Shown: piece by piece, positions 54,322 through 62,648 of the stretch
How positions within the stretch are numbered: the stretch's first letter is position 1
Layout of the letters: each line of letters begins with the position of its first letter
Assembly (NCBI GenBank): GCA_948678575.1
Contig: CAPPGO010000007.1
Span: 1 to 64,000, forward strand
Length of the DNA stretch: 64,000 nt
Source of the DNA: an uncultured Clostridia bacterium
GTDB lineage: Bacteria; Bacillota; Clostridia; TANB77; CAG-508
Direction of reading: 5' to 3'
The notes under the pieces: model-generated
What the model was told of the DNA's origin: nothing
Seen by the model: only the letters and a program-made list of their open reading frames with translations
Databases searched by the model: none
Position numbers and translations under genes: made by a program

Positions 54322-55804
54322 TTATTGTAATTTTATTGTTTTAGTTGCTACTTTTTGAGCAAAAGTTTCATCATGTTCAACAAAAATTAATGTTGGCTTA
54401 TATTTTAGAATAACCTCTTCTATTTGTATTCTAGTTAATATATCTATATAGTTCAATGGTTCATCCCATATATATATGTTAGCTTGTTCTGAAATACTTT
54501 TAGCAATTAAAACTTTCTTTTTTTGACCTTCACTCATTTCTTCAATATCGGTATCAAAATCTAATTTTGAAAATCCAATTTTAGATAACATTGCTTTAAA
54601 AATACTTTCATCAATTTTATTTTGTTGTGCAAAATCTTTTAAGTTTCCTTTTAAATCTTCTGTACTTTGTGATACATAAGATATTTTTAAATCGTTTGCT
54701 ATTTTTAATTCTCCATTATATTGTATTTCATTTCCCATAATTAGTTTTAATATACTTGATTTTCCAATCCCATTTTTTCCGAACTATTGCAATTCTATCT
54801 CCATTTTCTACTTCAAACGAAATCTTAGAAAATATTTCTTTTCTACCATACTTTATTTGAAAATCTTTTGCTAAAATTAAAGGATTTCTTCTACTTTCTA
54901 TTGGAATTATTTTTAGACTTTCGTTTTTATCTATATTTTTTAATAAGTTAGTTTTTTCATCTATCGCTTTGTCAATTCTTTGCTCCATTATTTTTGATTT
55001 TTTCATCATTTTAGCTGATTGATGTCCTAAATAACCTCTATCTATCATTTCCTTAGAACAACTATGATTGTATTTTGATTTTTCAACTGAATTCGACCAT
55101 TTTTCTGCTTTTTTCGAAGCCATTTCTAATCGGTTTATGTCTTTTTGCAATCTCTCGTTTTGTACTAATTCAAAATTATCCTGAGCATCTTTGTTGTTTT
55201 TCCAAGATGAAAAGTTTCCTTGTTGTATTTCAATATTTGTATTATTTATAGCTATAATATGATTTACAACTTTATCTAAAAAATTTCTATCATGAGATAC
55301 TAAAATAAAGCCTTTTTTCTTTTCTAAATAACTAACTAAATTATTTCTCGTATCAATATCTAAGTGATTTGTAGGTTCATCTATAAGTAAGAAATTATTA
55401 CCTTTAAGAAATAAACTGATTAAAAGTACTTTTACTTGTTCTCCACCACTTAATGAACTAAAATTTCTGTAAAGAATTTCACTGTCACTATTAAGCAAAG
55501 TTATTTCTTTTACAATTTCCCAATCTGCTACATTTGGTGCAATTTCATAAACAATCTCTATTGCCATTCTGTCTTTATTATTTACCTCAAATGGAAAATA
55601 ATCAACATCTACATTTTTTGAGATTGTGCCATTATATTCATATTTTCCTTGTAACAATTTTAAAAATGTAGTTTTACCTTTTCCATTTCTACCTATTAGT
55701 CCTAATTTCCAATCTGTATCTATATTAAAAGATACATTTTCAAATATGTTATTTAAACTTCCATCATATCCAAATGTCAAATTATTTACACTTATTAATG
55801 ACAT
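54322..55804 (-). CDS. ABC-F ATPase (ribosome-protection type), one +1 shift
   Basis: The gene is 1483 nt, 494 codons plus one base. Two ABC domains: first Walker A GRNGKGKTT (38-46), LSGGEQVKVLL and LLIDEPTNHLD; linker (about 190-300); second domain Walker A, which reads IAIV-GKNGIGKSS only if one C at 54781 is skipped; then MSEGQKKKVL and IYIWDEPLNYID. Without skipping, the frame ends 17 codons later. ABC-F proteins of this two-domain type can displace antibiotics from the ribosome; whether this is Lsa, Msr or Vga-like is not decided. It is upstream of the two-component/ABC resistance operon. Confidence 0.85.
54778..54784 (-). other. +1 recoding site: GTT|C|GGA in ABC-F
   Basis: Coding strand: GCA ATA GTT CGG AAA AAA TGG. 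Skipping the C at 54781 gives GTT GGA AAA AAT GGG ATT GGA AAA, the P-loop of the second ABC domain (VGKNGIGKS). The first P-loop glycine is the restored residue. Confidence 0.85.
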
Positions 55805-55846
55805 GTTTCCTCCTTAGGTATAAATATTTATCTAATTTATATCACA

Positions 55847-55880
55847 AAGGCAAGTAGTTTTCAATTGCTACTTGCCTCTT
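55847..55880 (-). terminator. Terminator of the ProX gene region
   Basis: GGCAAGTAG (55849-55857) and CTACTTGCC (55868-55876), followed by CTCTTTTTC on the plus strand and T-rich on the minus. Stem and loop are nearly the same as 48901-48928. Confidence 0.75.
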
Positions 55881-55886
55881 TTTCTT

Positions 55887-56375
55887 TTAAATATCTATAA
55901 CTTTTACTAAATTTCCATGTTCCTTTATGATAGAAATTAAATCTTCTGGTTTTAACCACACAGTTGCTGTATTATCATTTGGATGTACACCTACAATATG
56001 AGCATCATTTATAAAATATCTATCTAAGTATAATTGTACTTTTAATTCATCATCATTTAATAACCCAAGTGGTGTTACTGCTCCTGGTATTAATTTCATT
56101 ATATCCATCAAATTACTTTCAGAAGCAAAAGTTAATGGTCTAGTATCATTATTTTTTCTAAATTCTTTTAAATTGACTTTTTTATCTCCTTTTACTGTTA
56201 TAATATAATAATTTTTCTTTTTATCATCACGTATAAAAAGATTTTTTGCATCTGCTTCTGGATATGGCATATCAATTTCAGATAATTCTTCCATATTATA
56301 TACTGCTTTATGCTCTGTTATTTCATGCCATATATTCTTTTCTTTCAAATATTCATAAATCTCTTTTTTATTCAT
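55887..56375 (-). CDS. Prolyl-tRNA editing protein (YbaK/ProX-like deacylase)
   Basis: This 162-aa protein belongs to the YbaK/ProX editing fold: HKAVYNMEE, KNLFIRDDKKKNYYIITVKGDKKV (conserved Lys-Asn-Leu-Phe-Leu region), PGAVTPLGLLND and VGVHPNDNTATVWL. These match PrdX/ProXp-ala proteins that free alanine from misacylated tRNA-Pro. It is cytoplasmic. The downstream operon ends with a terminator. Confidence 0.9.
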   Translation of the reverse strand: MNKKEIYEYLKEKNIWHEITEHKAVYNMEELSEIDMPYPEADAKNLFIRDDKKKNYYIITVKGDKKVNLKEFRKNNDTRPLTFASESNLMDIMKLIPGAVTPLGLLNDDELKVQLYLDRYFINDAHIVGVHPNDNTATVWLKPEDLISIIKEHGNLVKVIDI

Positions 56376-56403
56376 TTAATCGTCTCTCTTTCAAATAATT
56401 ATT

Positions 56404-56601
56404 TCATATCTTTTCTTCTAATACTAATGCTTTCTTAGGGCAAAAATTTGAACATTTACCACATCTTATACACTTATCATGATCTATTTTTGGGGCCTCA
56501 AAGTCTTTCTGACTTAATGCACCAACTGGACAAACATTTACAGCTGGACATTTATGATTTTGAGGACAATTTTCTGTTATTATTTTTAATTTTTTATCCA
56601 T
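56404..56601 (-). CDS. Small 4Fe-4S ferredoxin-like protein
   Basis: This 65-aa protein has two cysteine clusters: CPQNHKCPAVNVCPVGAL and CIRCGKCSNFCPKKAL. The second is a canonical CxxCxxCxxxCP. The first is irregular (C-x5-C-x5-C) and may bind the other cluster with the trailing cysteines. It transfers electrons in anaerobic metabolism; partner unknown. It lies 28 nt after ProX on the same strand. Confidence 0.85.
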   Translation of the reverse strand: MDKKLKIITENCPQNHKCPAVNVCPVGALSQKDFEAPKIDHDKCIRCGKCSNFCPKKALVLEEKI

Positions 56602-56629
56602 ACTTTTTCTCTCCTTTATATATTTTAAT

Positions 56630-56878
56630 TTAGTGAATAATATGTTCTGTAATAATTGTATAACTATATGAATTAATAGTTATTCTCATATTATCAATTT
56701 CACAATACCAATTTTTGCCTTGTTTATAGATATTGCAATTTTTATCTAAAACTTTTTGCTTACAATATTCAACTACATCATTTATATCTAATTTTAAATT
56801 TTTCTTTATTCGAACACTACCCATTTCAGTATTATGAACTTTACCTATATTATTAAGTAATATTTGCTTATCTTCCAT
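56630..56878 (-). CDS. DUF3781 family protein
   Basis: This 82-aa protein has the pattern of DUF3781: VHNTEMGSVRIKKNL, DVVEYCKQKV, GKNWYCEIDN and INSYSYTIITEH. The function is unknown. It lies 28 nt before the ferredoxin gene, likely in one transcript. Confidence 0.7.
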   Translation of the reverse strand: MEDKQILLNNIGKVHNTEMGSVRIKKNLKLDINDVVEYCKQKVLDKNCNIYKQGKNWYCEIDNMRITINSYSYTIITEHIIH

Positions 56879-56981
56879 AAATTATCTTCACTATAACTTA
56901 CTACTTATCTAAAAAGATAATACCATATAATTATTTTTTTATCAATCAATAATAATTTATAATTTTTGATTTTCTACCATC

Positions 56982-57831
56982 TCACTTATTATTGCATATT
57001 TTTTCTATTACTGTCTTTATATCATCTTCAATAATTATACTCTTATTTCCAATATCTAGAAATGTATTTCCATTATCTTTATTAATTCTTACTAAATTCC
57101 AATTATCATTTCTATATGCCATTTCTTCAAAAGGAAATCTTATAATACTAGGTGTATTGAATCCTACTCCTAATTCTAATAGTACCACCTTTTTGTTTTT
57201 GGCATTTTCCAAAAATTTATTATAATTTTCATTTTGCTTATACCAATTATCATCTTGAACAAAATAATCATTTTTTCTTAAATTATTATCCATCTTTTTA
57301 CCACATACTGGACAAGTTGGTACAAGTTCAGTTGGAATTTTACAATTTTTTGTTTTTTCTATCATTTCTTTTACCATATTAGTTGCATCATATATTTTAT
57401 TATGACAAGCCCCACTACATTGAATATATCTATAACTTCCTTGTACTCCGAAAAATTCTTTTTTTATCAAATCCAGATTTATAAAATTGTTCATCTACAT
57501 TTGTTGTAATAACAAAATACTTCTTATCTTTTACAATTTCAAATAAATCTTTATATAATTTTGTAGCTTTCATTCCAATACAATTTATATACATATGTTT
57601 TGCCCAATATGCCCATTTTTCTTCTTCTGTTTCAAAATCATAAAATCCTGATGAATACATATCTGTAAAATGATATTTCTCTATAAATTCTGCAAAATTA
57701 TCTTCAAATCTTTTTCCAAAATATTCTATACCTGCTGATGTTGATAATCCTGCTCCTGCACCAATTAATATATAGTCTGCATCTTTAATTAATCTCTTTA
57801 CTTGTTCAATTCTTTCTGCTAGTACGTTCAT
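56982..57831 (-). CDS. SirTM-type macrodomain-linked sirtuin, one +1 shift
   Basis: The gene is 850 nt, 283 codons plus one. Sir2 motifs: GAGAGLSTSAGI (NAD+ binding), TTNVDEQF, the zinc region CSGAC...LVPTCPVCGKKM, and ELGVGFNTPSIIRFPFE. The break is at 57450: ITTNVDEQFYKSGFDKKRIF then GVQGSYRY when the C is skipped. SirTM proteins mono-ADP-ribosylate a lipoyl carrier. Macrodomain and SirTM genes are usually paired, as here. The start ATG at 57831 overlaps the macrodomain gene by 26 nt. The usual partner GcvH-L and ligase are absent. Confidence 0.85.
57447..57453 (-). other. +1 recoding site: TTT|C|GGA in sirtuin
   Basis: Coding strand: AGA ATT TTT CGG AGT ACA AGG. Skipping the C at 57450 gives TTT GGA GTA CAA GGA AGT, which continues as FGVQGSYRY, the conserved SirTM segment. 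Unskipped reading stops after STRKL. Confidence 0.85.
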
Positions 57832-58622
57832 ATATTTGGTAATCCTCCTCTCCATAAACATTAAATATAACCTTATCAATTTTTTCTCTATTTTCTGTTA
57901 AAAATTCATCTACTGTTTGAATTGCTATTCTACAAGCCAACTCTTTTGGAAATCTAAATTCTCCGGTTGATATACATGGAAATGCTATTGTTCTTATGCC
58001 ATTTTTTATTGCTAATTCTAATGAATTTATATAGCAATTCGCAAGTTCAATTTCTTTTTCTACTGTTACAAAATTATTTATAATTGGTCCAACTGCATGA
58101 ATAATATTTTTTGATGGTAGATTATATCCTTTTGTTATAATCGCTTCTCCTGTTTCTAAATTGTAATTCTTTGTTTTCATTATTTCATTACATTCTAATC
58201 TTAATTCTATACCAGCAAATGTATTTATTTGATTATCAATACACTTATGGCAAGGAACAAAACAACCGAAGTCCACCAGAATTTGCCGCATTTACAATGG
58301 CTTCTATTTCAAGTACTGTTATATCTCCCTTCCATAAACATATTTTATCTTTATTCTTTAAATTAATTTCATTTATAGTATTAGAAATAGAATTTATAGT
58401 TTCCACTTTAACAATAGATTTATTCTTTAATTCTTCTTGTAAATATTCTTTTTCTATTTTTAAATATTCATTAGAAATTGGTTTTACATCTCTTATATTG
58501 CATAAACTTCTCCATAAATTCTTTTTATCTTCCATGTTTGTAGGCATTTTTTCTATTTTCATTTCTTTATTTTCTGTTAATAAATACTCTATTAAAAAAT
58601 CTAATTTTTCCAAATAAATCAT
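57806..58622 (-). CDS. Zinc-type macrodomain ADP-ribosylhydrolase, one +1 shift
   Basis: The gene is 817 nt, 272 codons plus one. A helical N-terminal region (1-95) precedes a macrodomain: AIVNAANSGGL-GCFVPCHKCID, INTFAGIELR, GEAIITKGYNLP, IIHAVGPI, AFPCISTGEFRFP. The residues restored by the skip (GCFVPCHKCID) form the conserved metal/catalytic loop of SirTM-linked macrodomains that reverse ADP-ribosylation. An AAGGAG site directly abuts the ATG at 58622, so the TTG at 58613 could be the real start. It overlaps the sirtuin gene by 26 nt. Confidence 0.85.
58265..58271 (-). other. +1 recoding site: CTT|C|GGT in macrodomain
   Basis: Coding strand: GGT GGA CTT CGG TTG TTT. Skipping the C at 58268 gives CTT GGT TGT TTT GTT CCT TGC CAT, i.e. 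LGCFVPCHKCID of the family. Unskipped reading stops after CSLP. Confidence 0.85.
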
Positions 58623-58635
58623 CTCCTTATATTAT

Positions 58636-58672
58636 AGATAAAGGATTGCAAAATTTATTATGCAATCCTAGA
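58636..58672 (-). terminator. Possible terminator/attenuator hairpin
   Basis: AGGATTGCA (58642-58650) and TGCAATCCT (58661-58669), 9-bp stem. Only a weak TTTAT follows on the minus strand, and the macrodomain start lies within 20 nt. It may be an attenuator. Confidence 0.4.
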
Positions 58673-58685
58673 CCTTAGTTATTAA

Positions 58686-59480
58686 TTAATTTTGTGGAAA
58701 GAAAAATCCTGCTGTCATATCTAAATAATTTAATCCACTATACTCTAGATATTTTTCTTTAACTTTCTTTTTAAAATCATTAATATCAATACTGTCTTTT
58801 TCTAAGATTTTTAAATTTTCTAAATACGCAATTTTGGTATCAACATCTTTCAATGTTTCTGGTGTATAATGACTTGATAAAACTAAATTATATCCTTTTT
58901 CTTTATAACTTTTTAATTGTTCTATTATTGCATTTGCATGATCCTCTCCTGCAACAATTGAATGACAATCATGTCCTAACATATGTGTATATACACATCC
59001 AATTTGCGGAAATTCAATTTCAATATTTTCATCATGATATGTTATATTTAATTCAAATCCACCGATATTTACTTTATTATCTTCTAATACATCTGTTATT
59101 TCATGATATTCTTTTGCAAATGTTCCTCCAAATGCAGTTTCAAATCCAGTAACTAATCCATTTATTGTTCCTTCTTTCATTGATTTGATTGTACCTTTTG
59201 AAGCATAACCTTTTACATCTTTAAAAATTGTTGCTCCATTTGGATGATCTGAGAACACTTTTCCAACAATATTTTTATTTAATCCTTTTACATATTCTTC
59301 AAATTCTCCTAAATTATCATAAAATGCTGGAAATTCTACTAATAATACATTATCTTTATTTTCTAAAATATAACTCTCATCATACATTAAATCATTTGTT
59401 TGATAACTATGCAATTTTATTTCTCCAAAATCATATACCTCTATAAATCCTTTTTTTAAATCAATTCTTTTTGTTTCCAT
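58686..59480 (-). CDS. MBL-fold-like protein, degenerate metal site
   Basis: This 264-aa protein resembles metallo-beta-lactamase-fold proteins without a classic HxHxDH: it has VFSDHPNGATIFKD, MLGHDCHSIVAG and VLSSHYTPE at positions where ligands occur. It has LLVEFPAFYD at the start. It is soluble. No exact family is recognised. The gene is divergent from hxlR, with a palindrome between, so its expression probably answers to that regulator. A GGAGGTAGG ribosome site is present. Confidence 0.65.
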   Translation of the reverse strand: METKRIDLKKGFIEVYDFGEIKLHSYQTNDLMYDESYILENKDNVLLVEFPAFYDNLGEFEEYVKGLNKNIVGKVFSDHPNGATIFKDVKGYASKGTIKSMKEGTINGLVTGFETAFGGTFAKEYHEITDVLEDNKVNIGGFELNITYHDENIEIEFPQIGCVYTHMLGHDCHSIVAGEDHANAIIEQLKSYKEKGYNLVLSSHYTPETLKDVDTKIAYLENLKILEKDSIDINDFKKKVKEKYLEYSGLNYLDMTAGFFFPQN

Positions 59481-59627
59481 AGACTAAACCTACCTCCAAT
59501 TATTTATAATCTTTTGAAATTTAGTAGCTACTCTATTTTTCAATTTCTGTAATCAGCTATTGCATAAAACTTTTTAAAGTTCACACCTCGCTAACAACTA
59601 TCTTAATTTTAATAGAGTACTGTTGCT

Positions 59628-59649
59628 CTGTAAAGTAGGCACTTTACAG
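59628..59649. promoter_or_regulatory. Candidate HxlR operator (perfect inverted repeat)
   Basis: CTGTAAAGT (59628-59636), four bases, ACTTTACAG (59641-59649). It lies in the middle of the divergent region between an HxlR regulator and its neighbour gene. Confidence 0.65.
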
Positions 59650-59792
59650 TGGCATAGTTTCCTTAGAGATACTTTTGTGCATTTTCATAACTTATAGAAT
59701 ATAAAAATTTTTGAAATTTTTTATTCTTTACATTCTTTTAAGATACTACTATCACTTTTTATACTATTATTAATTATCTAAGATTACATCTA

Positions 59793-59821
59793 TTTACATT
59801 TTCTATTTTTTTTGATATACT
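59793..59821 (+). promoter_or_regulatory. hxlR promoter
   Basis: TTTACA (59793-59798), 17 nt, TATACT (59816-59821). Transcription would start near 59828, ruling out the ATG at 59828 as a start. Confidence 0.7.
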
Positions 59822-59842
59822 TCTTTTATGGAGGTTACGCTT

Positions 59843-60163
59843 ATGAAAATAGAATTACCTGCTTGCCCTGTTGAAATAACAATGAGCTTAATTGGAGATA
59901 AATGGAAAGTTTTAATTATTAGAGATTTACTAACTGGAACAAAAAGATTTGGAGAATTAAAAAAATCTTTATCTGGTATTACTCAAAAAGTATTAACTAA
60001 TAATTTAAGACAAATGGAATCATCTGGACTTATTTTAAGAAAAGTATATGCAGAAGTTCCTCCAAAAGTGGAATATTCTCTATCTGATACTGGTTTAAGT
60101 TTAAAGCCCATATTAGATTCTATGGTAGAATGGGGAAACGAATATCGTAAAAATCAAAAATAG
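59843..60163 (+). CDS. HxlR-family transcriptional regulator
   Basis: 106 aa from the chosen start MKIELPACPVE. Winged helix of the HxlR/MarR-like type: GDKWKVLIIRDLLTGTKRFGELKKSL and TQKVLTNNLRQMESSGLILRKVY. The Cys near the N-terminus (ACPVE) is the conserved site by which many HxlR proteins sense redox or electrophiles. The ATG at 59843 is preceded by GGAGGT 7 nt upstream; the ATG at 59828 falls on the transcription start. A bidirectional terminator follows. Confidence 0.93.
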   Translation: MKIELPACPVEITMSLIGDKWKVLIIRDLLTGTKRFGELKKSLSGITQKVLTNNLRQMESSGLILRKVYAEVPPKVEYSLSDTGLSLKPILDSMVEWGNEYRKNQK

Positions 60164-60187
60164 CAGATTATCTCTGCTATTTTATTT
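60157..60187 (+). terminator. Terminator of hxlR
   Basis: AAAATAGCAGA (60157-60167) and TCTGCTATTTT (60173-60183), 5-nt loop; A/T flanks make it work both ways. The hxlR stop is in the stem. Confidence 0.8.
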
Positions 60188-60220
60188 ATCTCTATCACCT
60201 ATAATTGATTAATCCAATCC

Positions 60221-61150
60221 TTATTCATTGTTAGATATCTCACCATACATTTTAGCTTGTGTATCTTGTTGTAATTCATATCCATATTCGAAAATGTATG
60301 ATATTCCAAATAAGAATAATATTTGTATTATATCAAACATTTCAAAGTCTACACCTAAATCAGCTCCTAATATTATTTCAAATATACTTCCACCACAACT
60401 TGGTAAAATTAAAGCTACAATCATTAATATTGCCATTTCTTTAATATATCTAACATTCTCCAATGTAAAAGGTGTATCTCCCTCATTTATATTTATAAAT
60501 AATTTTTCTAATCTCTTTAATGTCATTTCATATAAGAATAAACTGATTAGTAAAACTATAAATCCTACTTCAATATAACTCATTACTAAATACTTTGAGT
60601 TATTAGCTAATATTTCTATATATTTTGTACTTACCTCATCAGAATTAGCATCTGCGATTGTATAGTTATCATTATATTTTAATGTTACTTTATTTCCATC
60701 ATCCACTATATTAATTTTATTGTTCTTACCATTCCAAACCAATTCATTATTTTCTACTTCAATATTACTTATGAAAAAAGGCGTTGCTATTATTGCAATA
60801 ATTATAATTGGTATTGCAATAATACAAGCAATTTTTCCAATTCTAGCAAGAATATATATTGCTTTACTTATTCCTTTAATCTTCTTTTGTTTTTCTTCTT
60901 TAAATTTAACTACACTCATTTTTATATCTTCATCTAATGAATCTATATCTGCCATGTTCTCGTGTACCAAATCGTTTATTTTACAATGAAAAATATTACA
61001 TAATTTCATTATTTTTTCCATTTCTGGATAACTTTCTCCATTTTCCCATTTTGATACACTTTGTCTTGTTACCCCAACTTTTTCTGCCAATTTTTCTTGA
61101 CTCATTTTTGCTGTTTTTCTTAAATTATATAAATTCTCCCCAAATTTCAT
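60221..61150 (-). CDS. XRE regulator with membrane-spanning C-terminal half
   Basis: 309 aa. N-terminal XRE helix-turn-helix (about 6-60): MSQEKLAEKVGVTRQSVSKWENGESYPEMEK. The C-terminal half has four to five membrane segments (about 92-128, 192-212, 240-262, 280-300), similar to DUF2975-like domains. Such proteins couple membrane state to transcription; ligand unknown. First of three tandem HTH-membrane genes. A TAATGTAGT-rich upstream is present. Confidence 0.85.
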   Translation of the reverse strand: MKFGENLYNLRKTAKMSQEKLAEKVGVTRQSVSKWENGESYPEMEKIMKLCNIFHCKINDLVHENMADIDSLDEDIKMSVVKFKEEKQKKIKGISKAIYILARIGKIACIIAIPIIIIAIIATPFFISNIEVENNELVWNGKNNKINIVDDGNKVTLKYNDNYTIADANSDEVSTKYIEILANNSKYLVMSYIEVGFIVLLISLFLYEMTLKRLEKLFININEGDTPFTLENVRYIKEMAILMIVALILPSCGGSIFEIILGADLGVDFEMFDIIQILFLFGISYIFEYGYELQQDTQAKMYGEISNNE

Positions 61151-61227
61151 TAGATTACTCCTCCTTCATCTTTTATTGTAGTGTAGTTTGCTTCAAATTT
61201 CTATCAACTTTGAGTTGCACTTTATAT

Positions 61228-61270
61228 AAAAAATGCAAAATGCAACTAAAACTGTACATTTTGCATTCTC
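61228..61270 (-). terminator. Terminator between XRE genes
   Basis: AATGCAAAATG (61232-61242) and CATTTTGCATT (61257-61267), then TTTTT on the minus strand, downstream of the 61311 gene. Confidence 0.75.
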
Positions 61271-61310
61271 TATTTTTGCAATTTTTCTCTTTTTAAATAA
61301 TCTTTAATTA

Positions 61311-61919
61311 TTATTTAGAAATAACTTTCTTAGTCCAACTTTTTTTATTACATTTTGGACATCTCATATATCTTGTTCTATTAAAATGCATTGAAAATAA
61401 TGTGTTCCTATATGTTGGAATATATTTATAATGACATTCTTGGCATTCATAATAACCTGCTACTTGTTCTATTTTTATAGCACATAAAACTCCAATAATA
61501 AACAGAATTATTCCAACTGTTATAAGCAAAATTCTAGTCCAATCTGCCATTTCTATAAAAGATGTAATAACTGTTAGAATAAGCAAAATAGTTGTTGCTA
61601 AAACTCCAATAACAATTTCCATTGTTAATAATCTTCTATCTGCTAATTCTTTTTGTTTTATCATTTCTAATAAATTTTTTTCTAAATTTTCATTATAATT
61701 ATTCATTTCAATCATCTCCCCACTTAATAATTCATTTACACTTATTTTAAGTTCATTACATAAATCAAGCATTATCCCTGAATCTGGCATTGATTTTCCA
61801 TTTTCCCATTTTGATATTGCTCTATCAGTAATATTTAATTTTTCTGCTAATTGCATTTGCGTTAAATTATTCTTTTTTCTGCATTCAGCAATAAATTTTC
61901 CAATTTTCACTTGATCCAT
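61311..61919 (-). CDS. XRE regulator with two TM segments and zinc ribbon
   Basis: 202 aa. XRE HTH (about 6-60: LTQMQLAEKLNITDRAISKWENGKSMPDS), a short helical linker, two membrane segments (about 98-118 and 125-148), then a C-terminal zinc-ribbon with CQECHYKY and CPKCNKKSW. This layout of HTH + 2TM + zinc ribbon suggests a membrane-tethered regulator. No known ligand. Middle of a three-gene array; it has its own terminator. Confidence 0.88.
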   Translation of the reverse strand: MDQVKIGKFIAECRKKNNLTQMQLAEKLNITDRAISKWENGKSMPDSGIMLDLCNELKISVNELLSGEMIEMNNYNENLEKNLLEMIKQKELADRRLLTMEIVIGVLATTILLILTVITSFIEMADWTRILLITVGIILFIIGVLCAIKIEQVAGYYECQECHYKYIPTYRNTLFSMHFNRTRYMRCPKCNKKSWTKKVISK

Positions 61920-62033
61920 AATTTCAATACCTCCTTTACTTTAAGTGTAATTATTATTTGTCAAAAAATCTACATACCATTGGTTGAGTGGGGTGTTTTT
62001 CGTATCAATTCATGATAAATATGTTAAATTATT

Positions 62034-62552
62034 TTAAACTTTCTTTCGAGTTAATATGATTCCAATAATTGATAAAACAAATATAATTGGTGCTATTCTA
62101 ATAAATAACCATTCAAATGAATGAAAAGCAACTCCTAAAACGGCAATTTCCGTATCATTATAATCCCAATTAAAATAAGGACTATTTAATAAAAATAAAG
62201 AAATAAAAATTGCTATTATAATTGCACATACTAAAATTAATGTCCAACGAATCATTTTTCTTATTGCATTATTTCTTTGTGATAATTGTAAGTTTATTAT
62301 TTCTAATTTTTCAGAAATTGCTTTCAAATCATCTGCTTTATTTTCTGTAATATTTTCTCCAAGTAACACACTTACTGGTGTTTCAAGCACCTCTGATATT
62401 GAAACTAGCATTTCTGAATCAGGAACTGATAATCCTTGCTCCCATTTTGAAATTGTTTGTCTTACTACATTTAATTTAATAGCAAGTTCTTCTTGTGAAA
62501 GTCCTTTTGATTTTCTTATTGATTTAATATTTTCTTTTAACATTTTGAACAA
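62034..62552 (-). CDS. XRE regulator with two TM segments
   Basis: 172 aa. XRE HTH (about 6-60: LSQEELAIKLNVVRQTISKWEQGLSVPDSE), linker with coiled-coil tendency, two membrane segments (about 100-122, 145-165). No zinc ribbon. Third of the array. A GGAG site precedes the ATG. It likely regulates itself or a nearby gene. Confidence 0.88.
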   Translation of the reverse strand: MFKMLKENIKSIRKSKGLSQEELAIKLNVVRQTISKWEQGLSVPDSEMLVSISEVLETPVSVLLGENITENKADDLKAISEKLEIINLQLSQRNNAIRKMIRWTLILVCAIIIAIFISLFLLNSPYFNWDYNDTEIAVLGVAFHSFEWLFIRIAPIIFVLSIIGIILTRKKV

Positions 62553-62648
62553 CTCCTTTCTTTACAAACTATTGTATAAAGAATAGTTCGTTGCTACAAG
62601 CAATGCTTATTAACATTCAAGATTTATAAACATAATACACAAAATTTT

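Larger units (their letters stand above)
59481..59842. other. Divergent regulatory region
   Basis: No ORF is supported. It holds the perfect inverted repeat at 59628-59649, the hxlR promoter (59793-59821) and AT-rich sequence upstream of the minus-strand gene at 59480. No other structure was recognised. Confidence 0.6.

Noticed and set aside
54770..54790. Programmed shift of prfB type (internal Shine-Dalgarno plus slippery CTT TGA)
   Set aside because: No stop codon or consistent SD-like element lies at the shift sites; the common element is CGG alone.
54322..55804. Two separate ABC genes (54728-55804 and 54322-54738)
   Set aside because: Neither half contains a complete second ABC domain; the frames join at one skipped base to form one ABC-F protein.
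56982..57879. Two genes: short Sir2 fragment and zinc-finger fragment
   Set aside because: NAD and zinc motifs are divided exactly at the CGG; the sum is a normal-length sirtuin. The upstream part of the first frame (57832-57879) is the end of the macrodomain gene.
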